A stretch of 64,000 nucleotides of DNA from an uncultured Candidatus Saccharibacteria bacterium (GTDB lineage: Bacteria; Patescibacteriota; Saccharimonadia; Saccharimonadales; Saccharimonadaceae). Location of the stretch: assembly GCA_947165465.1 (NCBI GenBank), contig CAMVAM010000004.1, positions 1-64,000 of the forward strand, written 5' to 3'. How positions within the stretch are numbered: position 1 is the stretch's first letter; every line of letters starts with the position of its first letter. The position numbers were made by a program, and so were the translations under genes. Below the pieces are notes generated by a model. It was not told where the DNA came from. It searched no databases and worked only from the letters and a program-made list of their open reading frames with translations. Shown here piece after piece: positions 44,901 through 53,188 of this stretch.

Positions 44901-46272
44901 TTTGTACCTCTCCTCCCATTATAGCGGACATCTTAGAAAGTAGTAAGTCTTGACTTTTATGCGGATTATCGCCGACTGCATGAATCACCACCCTCATGCC
45001 ACTAGCATCGGCGAGTACGCGACGATTGTTGTCGCGAGACAAAATCGCGACTTCCATCTTGCGCTTTGGATAGAGATTTAGTACTCCACCATCGGTGTCA
45101 TAATCGACGTTTCTTAGCTGTGACGAAATCGCATCATTAAGGCTAGTCACAGTTTCGACGAATTTATCCCAATTAAAATCGGTATTAGTAGTGACTGCCA
45201 CTTTTTCTTCCACGCTCGTCTTTTCGACGGTCTTCGTTACGACTACCGGAGCTTCCTTTGGCTTTTCTACTGGTTCCGGCTTCTTTTCAATCTTTACTGT
45301 TTGAGTATTCGAAACAGTAGTGCGGCTAGCTGTCACAGTAGTGAGCTTGTTCTCGGTCATCGCAACGAGGAGTTTTGCCTCAGCAAACGGAGCTTTCACG
45401 TCCGGAAGTTTAGCGAGCAACGGCAATAGTTCCGGCTTTGGCGACTCAATAATAAGTGAAATCATTTCACTGGTTAAAGTTTCCGGTTTTACGCCACTAC
45501 TTAAAACAGTTTTTAGCGCATTTGAAATTTGCTCAAGGTCACCAGAAACATAACTATTTAAAAGCTCGACAATCTTCTCATCTTCCGGCAGACCCATTGC
45601 TGATACCACCAGTGCCTTCGTGATTTTATCGTCCGATAAGGTCGAAATCTGGTCGAGTAGCGACAATGAATCGCGGAACGAACCGCCACCACGCTTTACT
45701 ACAATCATGAGCGCATCGTCGTCAATCTTGATCTTTTCCTTCTCGCAGACTGACTTTAGATAATTAAACATCGTCTTTTCGTCGGCGAGATAAAAAGTAT
45801 AAGTCTGGGCTCTCGATGTAATCGTCACGGGTACTTTGTAGGCATCGGTAGTCGCCATAATAAAAATCACGTGCTTTGGTGGCTCTTCTAAAGTCTTAAG
45901 AAGTGCATTGAAAGCTTCCTTAGTCAGCATGTGGACTTCGTCGATAATGTAAATCTTATATTTGCCGGAAGTTGGAGCAATCGCGACCTTTTCGCGTAAT
46001 TCCCTGATATTATCGATGCCACGATTCGAGGCGCCATCGATTTCGATAATGTCGACATAGTCATCTTCGAGCTCATATTTGAAGCCATTCACTTCATGTG
46101 CAAAAATACGTGCTACCGAAGTCTTGCCGGTACCACGTGGACCAATAAAAAGATAGGCATGCGAAATCTTTCCTTGCTTTAAGGACTTTTCGAGCACACC
46201 AGTAACCTGTTCCTGTCCTACGACTTCGGAGAGGGACTTTGGTCGATATTTTCTATATAATGCTTTCGCCAT
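44875..46272 (-). CDS. dnaX: DNA polymerase III tau/gamma subunit, zinc module absent
   Basis: Clamp-loader ATPase, 465 residues. Begins MAKALYRKYRPKSLSEVVGQ; Walker A GPRGTGKTSVARI; DEVHML; SRC-like segment replaced by TSRAQTY; sensor GSFRDSLSLLDQ. The usual Cys4 zinc-binding insertion between Walker A and DEVHM is missing: HEVNGFKYELEDDYVDIIEI runs straight on. A Thr/Val/Lys-rich linker (about 315-375) and a C-terminal domain follow. No A-rich frameshift heptamer was found, so a single product is likely. The upstream gene ends 8 bases before the start. Confidence 0.95.
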   Translation of the reverse strand: MAKALYRKYRPKSLSEVVGQEQVTGVLEKSLKQGKISHAYLFIGPRGTGKTSVARIFAHEVNGFKYELEDDYVDIIEIDGASNRGIDNIRELREKVAIAPTSGKYKIYIIDEVHMLTKEAFNALLKTLEEPPKHVIFIMATTDAYKVPVTITSRAQTYTFYLADEKTMFNYLKSVCEKEKIKIDDDALMIVVKRGGGSFRDSLSLLDQISTLSDDKITKALVVSAMGLPEDEKIVELLNSYVSGDLEQISNALKTVLSSGVKPETLTSEMISLIIESPKPELLPLLAKLPDVKAPFAEAKLLVAMTENKLTTVTASRTTVSNTQTVKIEKKPEPVEKPKEAPVVVTKTVEKTSVEEKVAVTTNTDFNWDKFVETVTSLNDAISSQLRNVDYDTDGGVLNLYPKRKMEVAILSRDNNRRVLADASGMRVVIHAVGDNPHKSQDLLLSKMSAIMGGEVQNDGGGNPF

Positions 46273-46280
46273 GCATCAAC

Positions 46281-46799
46281 CTAGAGCGCAGCCTCAACTG
46301 CCGCCCAGGTTGCTTCGCTATTATCTGCCGGAATGGTTACCGAAACCTGTGATCCGTCACGCAAATGGAAATATGTTACAGAAGCGTAAAGAATTTGATA
46401 TTCTTTACCAGCTACTTCAACATAGTATTTGTCATCATGATGAGTAAGAGTACCAATCACGGTCTTACGTTCGACCGGACCAATCTGCTTATAAAGGAAT
46501 TTACCGTCTTCAGTAATAGTAAGCTTCATAATGTCGCCTTCAACTAACTTCGATTTCGAAGCATAGTTAGCTGGCACTGGGTAATTCTTGCCATCAGGGC
46601 CAATCATGATTTGACCATCAAAGATGCCTTCAATGATTTTGCCTTCTGGGCCTGATACTACGGTCTCGCGCGGAGCCGTAATTGAATCGCCGTCGCCTAG
46701 TATCGAAACTAAAAGCTCTTTAGCAGCTGATAAATTTGTCTCGGCCTCATTGATGAGGCTACGGAGTCTCTTTATTTGTTTTTCTGGAATTTCAGACAT
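46281..46799 (-). CDS. Hypothetical protein with coiled N-terminus and two beta domains
   Basis: 172 residues from ATG 46799 (MSEIPEKQIKRLRSL). A helical/coiled N-terminus (1-40) is followed by EGKIIEGIFDGQIMIGPDGK and LVEGDIMKLTITEDGKFLYKQIGP, which look like small OB or SH3-like barrels, and a last domain ending TIPADNSEATWAAVEAAL. I recall similar unnamed proteins in CPR genomes but no function. Start is uncertain (46808 also possible); earlier codons to 46904 run through promoter-like TATAAT repeats. First gene before dnaX. Confidence 0.75.
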   Translation of the reverse strand: MSEIPEKQIKRLRSLINEAETNLSAAKELLVSILGDGDSITAPRETVVSGPEGKIIEGIFDGQIMIGPDGKNYPVPANYASKSKLVEGDIMKLTITEDGKFLYKQIGPVERKTVIGTLTHHDDKYYVEVAGKEYQILYASVTYFHLRDGSQVSVTIPADNSEATWAAVEAAL

Positions 46800-46941
46800 A
46801 CCTCGCATCCTGTCTAAATATAGTATTAATATTATATTATATCTAGATGCCCGTAAAGTCAAGAATTTTGTGTGAAAGTTTTCCACCAATTTAACAGCGG
46901 TCAAAGCAAAATCGTTGTAAATTTTACAATAAAACGTAAGC

Positions 46942-47991
46942 TTATTCGCTCTTCCAAAGACCGGTAGTCTTCTTACCGTCGTAGAGCATAGTCGGGATAC
47001 CTTTGACTTTTAATTCATTCTCGACAATCTCACGATTTTTCTTGAGAATTTCCGTAATCTCATCAGACTCGGCGGACTCGCTGATCGTTTCAATTTCATT
47101 TTCGAATGCACCGGCAGCCCTCATCCATCTCTTCATACGCTTCACGATGTCTGCTTTTTCGTATTCGTAATTAATTAGGGACTGGTATGAAATACCTTCG
47201 CTATTCTTGCCAGTGTAAATTTCGTCGATAATCGCTAAGGCATATTTAGGATTAATCTTGTTTGCAGCATACATATATCGCACGATAATTTCTGAATTCT
47301 TAAACTTAAACGAATCGTCTGAATCCTGAATTGCAAATGGTACTAGCCTTACATTGTTGTTTTCAAAGAATCCGGCAGCCTTTTGGTTGCGATATGACGA
47401 AAGGCAAACCGAGCAGCCCGGATCGAAAATGTCGACCGCAGTCTTTTTGTCTGTATCTTCCTCCCCTTCTTCAATATATTCAAAGCCGTAGTCTTCAATA
47501 TTATATGTTCTGAACTTATCCGGAATCGCTTCAAAGATTTCGCCCCATTCCGTAAACCAACGGCCGGTCGCTTCGAGAATGTTCTTTGGCTCATCCTCGT
47601 CAATCGAGCACATCTCGGCACCTAATGAACATGAAGATGGTTTCGTCACGTTGCAACTTCCGAGCGCCCAAAGTGCGAGCAGAGATTTAATGGCGGTGAG
47701 AAGTGCCCAAACTGCTACTACAACAATGGTTACTGAAATCATTTCAATTACCCATGAAAGTGGCTTCACCCATTTTGGGTGTTTAATGATTACGCGACTA
47801 AGCAAAGTGTTTTTGACGTCGTCTTTAAAGCCGGTTTCACACTTTTGGAGGCGCACCTTTTTCCAAAGACAACCCCAAGATTTCTTGAATGCTTTTAAGT
47901 AGGCCTTTCCGACTTTTGGTTTGAAAATAGAAATAATAGCCACAAAAATTCCGATGATGGCCAAAATAATAAATGCAGCAATACACACCAT
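46942..47991 (-). CDS. Membrane-anchored thioredoxin-like thiol oxidoreductase
   Basis: 349 residues. Two hydrophobic segments (about 3-22 and 84-111) place a C-terminal domain outside the cell. That domain has DPGCSVCLSSYRNQ (CxxC active site, about 191-204) and KGIPTMLYDGKK near the C-terminus, giving the cis-proline of the thioredoxin fold; a helical insertion between them resembles DsbA. Other cysteines occur (GSCNVTKPSSCSLGAEMC). It could form or isomerise disulfides in the many Cys-containing surface proteins, such as the cutinase-vWA protein. TACAAT lies 10 bases before the start. Confidence 0.8.
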   Translation of the reverse strand: MVCIAAFIILAIIGIFVAIISIFKPKVGKAYLKAFKKSWGCLWKKVRLQKCETGFKDDVKNTLLSRVIIKHPKWVKPLSWVIEMISVTIVVVAVWALLTAIKSLLALWALGSCNVTKPSSCSLGAEMCSIDEDEPKNILEATGRWFTEWGEIFEAIPDKFRTYNIEDYGFEYIEEGEEDTDKKTAVDIFDPGCSVCLSSYRNQKAAGFFENNNVRLVPFAIQDSDDSFKFKNSEIIVRYMYAANKINPKYALAIIDEIYTGKNSEGISYQSLINYEYEKADIVKRMKRWMRAAGAFENEIETISESAESDEITEILKKNREIVENELKVKGIPTMLYDGKKTTGLWKSE

Positions 47992-48018
47992 AATATATAT
48001 TATTGTACCACAAAGCTG

Positions 48019-49182
48019 TTATTTTACGACTTTACCGAGAACTTTCTTGATTTTCTCGATATCCTCCGGACGATTATGGAGTCCGAGTGAGAAACGAATA
48101 AGTGGTGGATAGCCCATCACATGATCGAGATAATAATGTACACAGAAGTATCCGGTGCGTGCCATGATGTTTTCGCGCGACAACGCTTCACCAACCAAAT
48201 GCGAATCGAGGCCTTCAATATAAAATGCCATGGTTGGGTTTGGTTCTTTATTAATTAAATGGACCTTGCTAGAGCTATTTAGAAAATCAAACAATTCCTT
48301 GGTGTTGTTCTCAAGATTTTGCCAGTCTTTCTTCGGGAGTTTTTCGAGCCAGTCGAGCGCGGCGCCAAGTCCCACGATTTCGCCCCATGCCTGAAGCCCA
48401 GATTCAAATCTCGTGTAGCGATGCTCTTTATTATTGGCGGAAAGCACATATTTTTCTTTATCAACGTCGTCTACCATACCACCACCAATAAACCTGGTGT
48501 CTAATACATCGACGAGCTCATCTTTCCAAACGATGACGCCAAGTGATGGTGCATAGAGTTTGTGCGCGGAGAAACAAATCGCATCAACTTCCACACCGCG
48601 GATAATGTCGGCGGAATGAGCCATTGCCTGCGCAGCATCGATAATCAGAATACCACCGGCTTTATGGACGGCGTCATTTAATTGCTTCACATTAAGCAGT
48701 TTTCGACCGTCAAAATTTGATGCACAGTTGACGACTACGATTGCTTTTTTAAAATCATAATCCTTGATATTAATTGAGCCATCTTCGTTTCGTTTCATGA
48801 CTTCGCGTGGCAGTCCGGTACGTTCCGAAAAAGCGAGCGAAGCGAGAAATGGCGAGTTGTGCTCAATTTCGCTCGTCATGATCTTTTCAAATTTGTCAGC
48901 TTTAATTTGATTTAAAAGCAGATTAATGCCGTAGGTGGTGTTTAAAGTAAACGAAGTGGTATATTTTTTTGGTTTTAGCTTCAAAAATTTCAGAACCTTC
49001 TCACGTGTGGCTTCGACTTTTTCATCGGTCACTCTTCCCCACTTGTATTTTACGCGCTCACCACAGGAATTATGTTCAGTGTAATAGTTGTTAATTGCGT
49101 CAATCACCGGACGCGGACGTAAGCTCTGGCATGCGCCATCGAGGTATACCTCACCCTCACCTAAATAATCAAAATCTTCCAT
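48019..49182 (-). CDS. SufS/CsdA-like class V aminotransferase (cysteine desulfurase group)
   Basis: 387 residues. N-terminal VYLDGACQSLRPRPVID, PLP-binding CFSAHKLYAPSLGVIVW with the Lys, and a late TGYFCVHYYLDH cysteine in the place of the SufS catalytic cysteine (RxGxHC). A second sulfur donor besides the mnmA-linked enzyme. Start 49182 is 7 bases after TATAAT; the longer frame to 49221 starts upstream of the promoter. Class V enzymes also include kynureninase-like members, so the activity is likely, not certain. Confidence 0.85.
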   Translation of the reverse strand: MEDFDYLGEGEVYLDGACQSLRPRPVIDAINNYYTEHNSCGERVKYKWGRVTDEKVEATREKVLKFLKLKPKKYTTSFTLNTTYGINLLLNQIKADKFEKIMTSEIEHNSPFLASLAFSERTGLPREVMKRNEDGSINIKDYDFKKAIVVVNCASNFDGRKLLNVKQLNDAVHKAGGILIIDAAQAMAHSADIIRGVEVDAICFSAHKLYAPSLGVIVWKDELVDVLDTRFIGGGMVDDVDKEKYVLSANNKEHRYTRFESGLQAWGEIVGLGAALDWLEKLPKKDWQNLENNTKELFDFLNSSSKVHLINKEPNPTMAFYIEGLDSHLVGEALSRENIMARTGYFCVHYYLDHVMGYPPLIRFSLGLHNRPEDIEKIKKVLGKVVK

Positions 49183-49202
49183 GCTAGCTATTATAGCACA
49201 CC

Positions 49203-49323
49203 AAAAAACCAGGTACAGCATTTTAAGGGTAGTCCGGAGCGCGGCAGCGCGAGGATTTAGCGCCGGTCACCCATGGCGATGGGCTGACCGGACGCGACCC
49301 TTAAAATACTGTTCTGGTTTTTT
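49203..49323. repeat. Palindromic element copy 2, downstream of rplL
   Basis: Outer arms AAAAAACCAG.ACAG.ATTTTAAGGGT (49203-49230) pair with 49298-49323. Inside are a GCGC-GGCA-GCGC hairpin, then AGCGCCGGTCACCCAT-GGCG-ATGGGCTGACCGG forming a 14-bp stem, then ACGCG. The core read on plus closely matches copy 1 read on minus. Since the minus-strand end is T-rich (GGTTTTTTGG), the outer stem may serve as the terminator of the rplJ-rplL operon. No gene lies in 49183-49352. Confidence 0.88.
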
Positions 49324-49352
49324 AAAGTATACAATTAGCTAGCACGGAAGAT

Positions 49353-49727
49353 TTATGCAAGCTCGACGGTTGCACCAGCCTCTTCGAGGGCTTTCTTCAT
49401 CGCTTCAGCGTCAGCCTTAGCGACCTTTTCCTTAACGGTAGCAGGAGCACCATCAACGATAGCCTTAGCTTCGCCTAGACCCAACCCGGTAGCTTCCTTA
49501 ACAGCCTTGATGACTGCAATCTTCTGAGCACCAGCGTCCTTAAGAACGACATCGTATTCAGACTTGCCTTCATCGGCGGCAGCGCCATCAGCACCGGCAG
49601 CAGCGACAGCTACAGCTGCGACTGGCTCGATGCCATATTCATCTTTAAGTACAGTTTTAAGTTCGTTAACTTCGAGAACGGTCAACTTGACGAGTTCTTC
49701 AGCCAACTTCTTGATATCAGTTGCCAT
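49353..49727 (-). CDS. rplL: 50S ribosomal protein L7/L12
   Basis: 124 residues: N-terminal dimerisation helix ([20 protein letters not shown]), Ala/Gly-rich hinge (about 34-52), C-terminal factor-binding domain ([20 protein letters not shown] ... [13 protein letters not shown]). Forms the ribosome stalk that recruits GTPases. AAAGGA precedes the ATG. Transcribed with rplJ. Confidence 0.97.
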   Translation of the reverse strand: MATDIKKLAEELVKLTVLEVNELKTVLKDEYGIEPVAAVAVAAAGADGAAADEGKSEYDVVLKDAGAQKIAVIKAVKEATGLGLGEAKAIVDGAPATVKEKVAKADAEAMKKALEEAGATVELA

Positions 49728-49763
49728 ATTTATCCTTTCAGTAATAGGTAAACCTAGTAATTA

Positions 49764-50264
49764 TTAAGCGGTTGCTTTCTCTGCATGTTCCTCGAGTCCA
49801 GAAACGATACCATTGATGCCAGAAAGAAGTGTATCCACGACCTGGGCGATAAGTTCGTTCTTGGATGGAAGTGAGCCGAGCGTTTTGACCTCTTCAGTGG
49901 AGAGGGTGGTACCCTCAGCATTGAAACCACCAACGAGTTCCATTTTAGCGTGAGTCTTTGCAAACTTGGCAAGGACCTTTGCTGCATCGAAATCTTCGTC
50001 AGCGCCCACAGCGTAAAGAAGCTGGCCGGTAAGAGCGGAAACATCCGTATTCTTGTAAGCTGCAATTTCTTTCATTGCAACTTTCACAAGGCGGTTTTTC
50101 ACAACCTTAATCTTAACGCCAGATTCACGTGCGAGTTTACGGAGCTCTTGAAGTTCAGCGACAGTAAGACCTTCGTATTTAGCGTAGACTACCATCTTTG
50201 AATCATTAAGAAGCTCGGTGAGATCTGCAACCAATGTGTTCTTTTTATCTCTTGAAATTGCCAT
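49764..50264 (-). CDS. rplJ: 50S ribosomal protein L10
   Basis: 166 residues, anchors L7/L12 to the ribosome. Signature MAISRDKKNTLVADLTELLN, VKIKVVKNRLVKVAM, and a helical C-terminal spine that binds L12 dimers. Preceded by a structured 125-base leader that is a candidate for autoregulation. It is followed by rplL after 36 bases. Confidence 0.96.
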   Translation of the reverse strand: MAISRDKKNTLVADLTELLNDSKMVVYAKYEGLTVAELQELRKLARESGVKIKVVKNRLVKVAMKEIAAYKNTDVSALTGQLLYAVGADEDFDAAKVLAKFAKTHAKMELVGGFNAEGTTLSTEEVKTLGSLPSKNELIAQVVDTLLSGINGIVSGLEEHAEKATA

Positions 50265-50389
50265 AAAAAGTTCCTTTGGTTATTTAATATAAAAGCTAGC
50301 TAATTGTTAAGTAGCGTCACCAAATAAATTGAAGAATTGTCCTCGGTGGCATAATTAAGTAAAAAACACCGCCACTGTCTTTGGTAACT
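50265..50389 (-). promoter_or_regulatory. Structured 5' leader of rplJ, candidate L10 autoregulatory site
   Basis: A TATAAT box on minus (50396-50401) puts the transcript start near 50389, leaving about 125 bases before rplJ, unlike the leaderless genes around it. GUUACCAAA (50380-50388) pairs with UUUGGUGAC (50316-50324), enclosing an inner helix between GGCGGUG and GCCACCG-type segments around 50343-50375. This nested plan is what L10 leaders look like in other bacteria. The assignment is by structure and position. Confidence 0.6.
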
Positions 50390-50418
50390 TCAAACATTAT
50401 ACCACAAGGGGAGTTTAA

Positions 50419-50979
50419 TTACAAGTGTTTTGTCGAATTGAATTGGTACGAACAACCAATGATAGCGAGACCGATGAGGATTGGGAAATAGAAAATGGTT
50501 GGATTAATGCTTGGAATCCAAGTAAGAAGTGCAACGGTAAGACAATAAGAACCGGCGATAGAAGTAGCAATAATAATTGCTGGTTTCATCATTGTAACAG
50601 CGAAGGCACCAAGGATAATACCGATAATTGCGCCAACCGCCAGTGTCGGAACATCGTTTCCGAAATATTTCATCGTGACGATCATAGTGAGACCAAACAC
50701 GATACCGCCCACGCAGAGCTTTTCAATTGAAAGCCCAAGGAGCGCTAGTAGCAAGCCACCTGCAATCGGCATCAAAATATGGAAGAGCTGCGTGTCCATT
50801 TGTGGTACCCACTGCATCAAAGTTGGCATGAAGTTTTGCATTAATGTATAGCCAATCAAAAACCAAATCACAAAGAATGCGACTTGTTTGACGCGGTAGC
50901 CAAATAAAAGCAGGATAACACCGACGACTGCCATCACAACTAATTCTGGTATTTGAACATGTATAAGATTGAAATTCAT
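50419..50979 (-). CDS. Polytopic membrane protein, DUF4203-like
   Basis: 186 residues with six or seven hydrophobic helices and repeated Gly-rich segments (IAGGLLLALLGL, GAIIGIILGAFAV), similar to TMEM198/DUF4203 proteins. No polar active site is evident. A TATAAT box lies 9 bases before the ATG. It sits between rplA and rplJ, genes that are normally adjacent, so it interrupts the ribosomal cluster. Confidence 0.72.
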   Translation of the reverse strand: MNFNLIHVQIPELVVMAVVGVILLLFGYRVKQVAFFVIWFLIGYTLMQNFMPTLMQWVPQMDTQLFHILMPIAGGLLLALLGLSIEKLCVGGIVFGLTMIVTMKYFGNDVPTLAVGAIIGIILGAFAVTMMKPAIIIATSIAGSYCLTVALLTWIPSINPTIFYFPILIGLAIIGCSYQFNSTKHL

Positions 50980-51003
50980 AATACTTTCATTATAGCATAA
51001 ACA

Positions 51004-51032
51004 TAAAAAATAGCCCCCGTGTGGAGGGCTAT
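51004..51032 (-). terminator. Terminator after rplA
   Basis: On minus the sequence forms TAGCCCTC-CACAC-GGGGGCTA followed by TTTTTT (A-run at 51005-51010 on plus). Positioned 13 bases after the rplA stop. Confidence 0.88.
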
Positions 51033-51044
51033 TTTTTAGTTCGA

Positions 51045-51950
51045 TTAATTGTAAAGATTTTCAACCGAGATCGATGGACCCATAGTCGTAGTCACAAAGA
51101 CAGACTTTACATAAGTACCCTTAAGTGAAGCTGGCTTCTGAGATTTAAGGCTATCAAAGAATGCGTTGGCGTTCTCGAGTAATTTGTCGGTGCCAAATGA
51201 AACTTTACCAAGACCAATGTGAACGATTGATTGTTTATCAACACGATATTCAACCTTACCGGCCTTAGATTCTTTCACGGCTTTCTCGACATCCATCGTA
51301 ACGGTGCCAGCCTTTGGATTTGGCATCAAGCCTTTAGGTCCAAGGAGTCTTGCGAACTTACCAAGCTTTGGCATGTATTGTGGGGTCGAGATGAGAATAT
51401 CAAAGTTAATCTCACCTTTTTCAAGTTGCTTCAAAAATTCTTCATCCTCAGCGATGTCGGCGCCGGCAGCTTTAGCAGCCTTGCAGACATCAAGTGGAGC
51501 AAATACAGCTACGCGAACAGTCTTGCCATTGCCATTTGGAAGGACCAAAGTAGTACGGATGTTCTGATCAGCTTGGCGTGGATCTACGCCAAGGCGGACG
51601 TGAGCTTCGAGTGAAGCATCAAATTTAGCTGGGTTGGTTTTAACAGCGAGTTCAATCGCATCTTTAAGAGAATAGGTTTTGCCCTTTTCGACTAACTTGT
51701 AGGCTTCCTGATACTTCTTGCCACGGCGTTCAATGCGTGGGCGAGTAACTGGCTTAGCGCCTTTTGGTTTTTCGACAGCGTCAGAAGCAGCGCGCTCAGC
51801 TTTGCGGGCTTGGCGTTCTTCTTCGGCTTTCACCTCTTCGATATGCTTTTTAGATTTTTTGCCAGACTTTGCAAAAGTTTCTGGCTCGGCAGTTTCTGGA
51901 GCTTCAGTCGCTTCAACTGCATCAAGTTTTTTGGCTTCTTCTTCAGCCAT
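51045..51950 (-). CDS. rplA: 50S ribosomal protein L1 with long N-terminal extension
   Basis: 301 residues versus about 230 for typical L1. The L1 core starts around residue 75 (RGKKYQEAYKLVEKGKTYSLKDAIELA) and includes FDASLEAHVRLGVDPRQADQ and LLGPKGLMPNPKAGTV. The first 75 residues are Glu/Ala/Lys-rich and apparently disordered (AEEEAKKLDAVEATEAPETA). AAAGGA precedes the start; a TATAAT box near 52012 leaves a leader of about 60 bases containing GGGG-ATTA-CCCC, possibly an L1 binding site. L1 is lost in some CPR lineages, so its presence is informative. Confidence 0.96.
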   Translation of the reverse strand: MAEEEAKKLDAVEATEAPETAEPETFAKSGKKSKKHIEEVKAEEERQARKAERAASDAVEKPKGAKPVTRPRIERRGKKYQEAYKLVEKGKTYSLKDAIELAVKTNPAKFDASLEAHVRLGVDPRQADQNIRTTLVLPNGNGKTVRVAVFAPLDVCKAAKAAGADIAEDEEFLKQLEKGEINFDILISTPQYMPKLGKFARLLGPKGLMPNPKAGTVTMDVEKAVKESKAGKVEYRVDKQSIVHIGLGKVSFGTDKLLENANAFFDSLKSQKPASLKGTYVKSVFVTTTMGPSISVENLYN

Positions 51951-52047
51951 GATATCCTTTCTGTGGTATTAGCGGGGTAATCCCCTCCCATCAAATTATA
52001 TTAACCTAAGTATTATAACAAATTAATAGATAAAATGCAAGTGAATA

Positions 52048-52065
52048 GGGGGCCACTTGGCCCCC
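52048..52065 (-). terminator. Strong hairpin after the orphan gene at 52079
   Basis: GGGGGCC-ACTT-GGCCCCC, 7-bp GC stem, 13 bases after the stop codon. No T-run follows on the minus strand, so it may act as an mRNA 3' stabiliser or a weak terminator. Confidence 0.5.
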
Positions 52066-52078
52066 ATGGGGTGATGGG

Positions 52079-52549
52079 TTATTGCTGCGAATTTGCATGC
52101 CGAGGACGTCTTCCGTTCATAAACGGTCCTGCGGTACGCAGTTCGGTGTCCATGACACCATAGGCGTGACATTTCTCGCCAAAGTGTGCCATTTCATATG
52201 CGAGCTCGACGATTCGGGCAGACACGGTTCTATATGCATGGTTGCATTCCAGTTCATACCTGGTCGTATTTATCATATACCGAATGTCCGACGGCCGCAT
52301 CTTCTCTAGCCAGTTTCTCAGGGTATCTTTGTTGATAAATTCTAGAAGCGGCAGTCCCGGATAGGCGTCAAGAATATATTTCGGAATACGTCCGACACGA
52401 ATTTTCTTGTTGCCACTGCACACTTCAGCCTTCCAACTGATGAGAAACAAATAGCGATAAATAGTCGTCCTATATGTTTCTGCATACGTAGACCAGAGGT
52501 CTATCGCCTCTTCGATTAAAGAGTCCTGGCTTGCACTTAAAAGTTCCAT
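52079..52549 (-). CDS. Orphan soluble protein inserted between rplK and rplA
   Basis: 156 residues, no family recognised. Alpha-helical and aromatic-rich with scattered cysteines (VCSGNKKIRVGR, ELECNHAYR, FGEKCHAYG); a C-terminal basic tail (NGRRPRHANSQQ). AGGAGG lies 5 bases before the ATG. It has a consensus promoter (TTGACC, 17 bases, TATAAT) and a hairpin at its end, so it is a self-contained unit placed inside the ribosomal cluster. Codon choice (CGG, CTG, TAC) differs from neighbours, as in the orphan at 14035. Acquisition by transfer is a reasonable inference. Confidence 0.72.
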   Translation of the reverse strand: MELLSASQDSLIEEAIDLWSTYAETYRTTIYRYLFLISWKAEVCSGNKKIRVGRIPKYILDAYPGLPLLEFINKDTLRNWLEKMRPSDIRYMINTTRYELECNHAYRTVSARIVELAYEMAHFGEKCHAYGVMDTELRTAGPFMNGRRPRHANSQQ

Positions 52550-52587
52550 TTTAGCCTCCTAACTAAAATCTCTATGGAATAACCCAC
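52537..52587 (-). CDS. Leaderless GTG upstream ORF overlapping the orphan's start
   Basis: GTG at 52587 is exactly 6 bases after TATAAT. The frame reads VGYSIEILVRRLKWNF and stops at 52537, 10 bases inside the orphan gene. Its AGG AGG codons provide the orphan's Shine-Dalgarno. Translation is inferred from layout. Confidence 0.4.
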   Translation of the reverse strand: MGYSIEILVRRLKWNF

Positions 52588-52593
52588 GAATCC

Positions 52594-52622
52594 ATTATAA
52601 CATTTATAGAGAGAACGGTCAA
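52594..52622 (-). promoter_or_regulatory. Consensus promoter of the orphan gene
   Basis: On minus: TTGACC (complement of 52617-52622), 17-base spacer, TATAAT (complement of 52594-52599). It partly overlaps the region of the rplK terminator on the other side. Confidence 0.75.
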
Positions 52623-52630
52623 TTTATAGA

Positions 52631-52657
52631 TAAAAAAACAGACCCCGAAGGGTCTGT
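52631..52657 (-). terminator. Terminator after rplK
   Basis: ACAGACCC-CGAA-GGGTCTGT hairpin (52638-52657) followed on minus by TTTTTTT from the A-run at 52632-52638. Located 16 bases after the rplK stop. Confidence 0.92.
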
Positions 52658-52672
52658 TTAATTTCAAATTAC

Positions 52673-53101
52673 TTAGTCAGTAACTTCTACGCCCATTGAG
52701 CGAGCAGTGCCGGCAACGATTTTGACTGCACCTTCGAGATCGACTGCGTTAAGCTGTTCCATTTTAGCTTTTGCAATCTCTTCGAGTTGTGCACGGCTGA
52801 TTTTGCCAACCTTCTCAACGTTTGGTTTGCCAGAGCCTTTCTCAATCTTGATTGCTTCGCGAATGAGGTCGTCTACTGGTTGACCAAGGCACTTCCAATC
52901 AAAGGTACGATCTTCGAAAACACGGATGTGAACGATTACGTTCTTGCCCATGAATTCCTTGGTCTTTTCGTTGAATGGGTTGATGAAATCCATCATGTTA
53001 AGACCCCATTGACCAAGTGTAGAACCTACCGGAGGACCTGCTGTAGCTTTACCGCCAGGGATTCTGAGTTTCAGATTACCGATAACTTTCTTTTCTGCCA
53101 T
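52673..53101 (-). CDS. rplK: 50S ribosomal protein L11
   Basis: 142 residues, normal length. N-terminal GNLKLRIPGGKATAGPPVG with the proline-rich switch (PPVGSTLGQWGLN), and the RNA-binding C-terminal domain ending GTARSMGVEV. Forms the GTPase-associated centre with 23S r[10 protein letters not shown] box about 60 bases upstream shows it is also transcribed independently of nusG. Confidence 0.97.
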   Translation of the reverse strand: MAEKKVIGNLKLRIPGGKATAGPPVGSTLGQWGLNMMDFINPFNEKTKEFMGKNVIVHIRVFEDRTFDWKCLGQPVDDLIREAIKIEKGSGKPNVEKVGKISRAQLEEIAKAKMEQLNAVDLEGAVKIVAGTARSMGVEVTD

Positions 53102-53188
53102 CGAATTAAATTCCCATTAAAATTAATAATTTTAGAAGCATTTATGTAACGTGACTTATTATAACAAAAAAACTTAAAAATGTAAAGG

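Noticed and set aside
44875..46272. Programmed frameshift in dnaX giving gamma and tau
   Set aside because: No A AAA AAG-type heptamer with a following hairpin was found in the expected region.
49764..50264. Plus-strand frames opposite the ribosomal protein genes
   Set aside because: All are shadows of rplJ, rplL, rplA and rplK with no independent start signals or recognisable domains.
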